Shown here: in pieces, positions 5,181 through 6,141 of the stretch
Position numbering within the stretch: the stretch's first letter is position 1
Layout: each line of letters begins with the position of its first letter
From: Magnetococcales bacterium
Lineage (GTDB): Bacteria > Pseudomonadota > Magnetococcia > Magnetococcales > DC0425bin3
Reading direction: 5' to 3'
Assembly (NCBI GenBank): GCA_015229045.1
Contig: JADGCJ010000180.1
Coordinates: forward strand, 1-6,141
DNA length: 6,141 bases
Position numbers and translations under genes: made by a program
The notes under the pieces: generated by a model
What the model saw: the letters and a program-made list of their open reading frames with translations, nothing else
Told to the model about the DNA's origin: nothing
The model's database searches: none

Positions 5181-5201
5181 ATCGAAATCAGGGGGTAAAT
5201 T

Positions 5202-6141
<940 letters not shown>

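Overview
The window looks like accessory DNA of a GC-rich bacterium, probably a proteobacterium, joined to the 3' end of a tRNA-Met(CAU) gene. The basis is the proteobacterial-looking tRNA with encoded CCA, the recombinase, HTH and hsdM protein sequences, and the GC-rich flanks. No gene identifies the species. One block (roughly 490-2640) is visibly AT-rich against its flanks, which points to horizontal acquisition.

Layout. Positions 1-45 hold the tail of tRNA-Met. Positions 46-628 carry no convincing gene but several inverted repeats and an 18-bp imperfect direct repeat that resemble worn ends of mobile elements. Positions 629-2536 are a retron: a compact structured RNA whose ends pair over 20 positions (a1/a2), followed by a 583-codon reverse transcriptase with the retron hallmarks NAxxH, YADD and VTG. 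Its C-terminal third is a DUF3800-like domain, so polymerase and presumed effector share one chain. Positions 2545-2642 are a cluster of short repeats. Positions 2681-3330 (minus) are the C-terminal stump of a large serine recombinase and, coupled by an ATGA overlap, the small HTH-like protein often encoded after such recombinases. A perfect 11-bp-arm palindrome (3351-3377) separates this from two small overlapping plus-strand genes (3399-4014) that look like phage tail or baseplate pieces. Positions 4036-5102 (minus) hold three Cro/CI-type HTH genes. They are best read as a tandem duplication of one two-domain regulator, one copy being split by an amber codon in the linker. Divergent from them is hsdM (from 5202), the modification subunit of a type I restriction-modification system, with a TATAAT box, a 15-bp palindrome and a strong Shine-Dalgarno in front.

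Together this is a tRNA-anchored defence island: a self-contained retron, phage and recombinase debris, and the start of a type I R-M operon that the HTH cluster probably controls. The retron would act through its reverse-transcribed RNA and fused DUF3800 domain. The R-M system would methylate host DNA and, with hsdS and hsdR beyond the window, cut foreign DNA.

Caution: the last 49 bases (6093-6141) are an exact copy of 2065-2113 inside the reverse transcriptase gene and interrupt hsdM in its catalytic domain. This is most simply an assembly or amplification chimera, so the apparent end of hsdM at 6107 should not be trusted.
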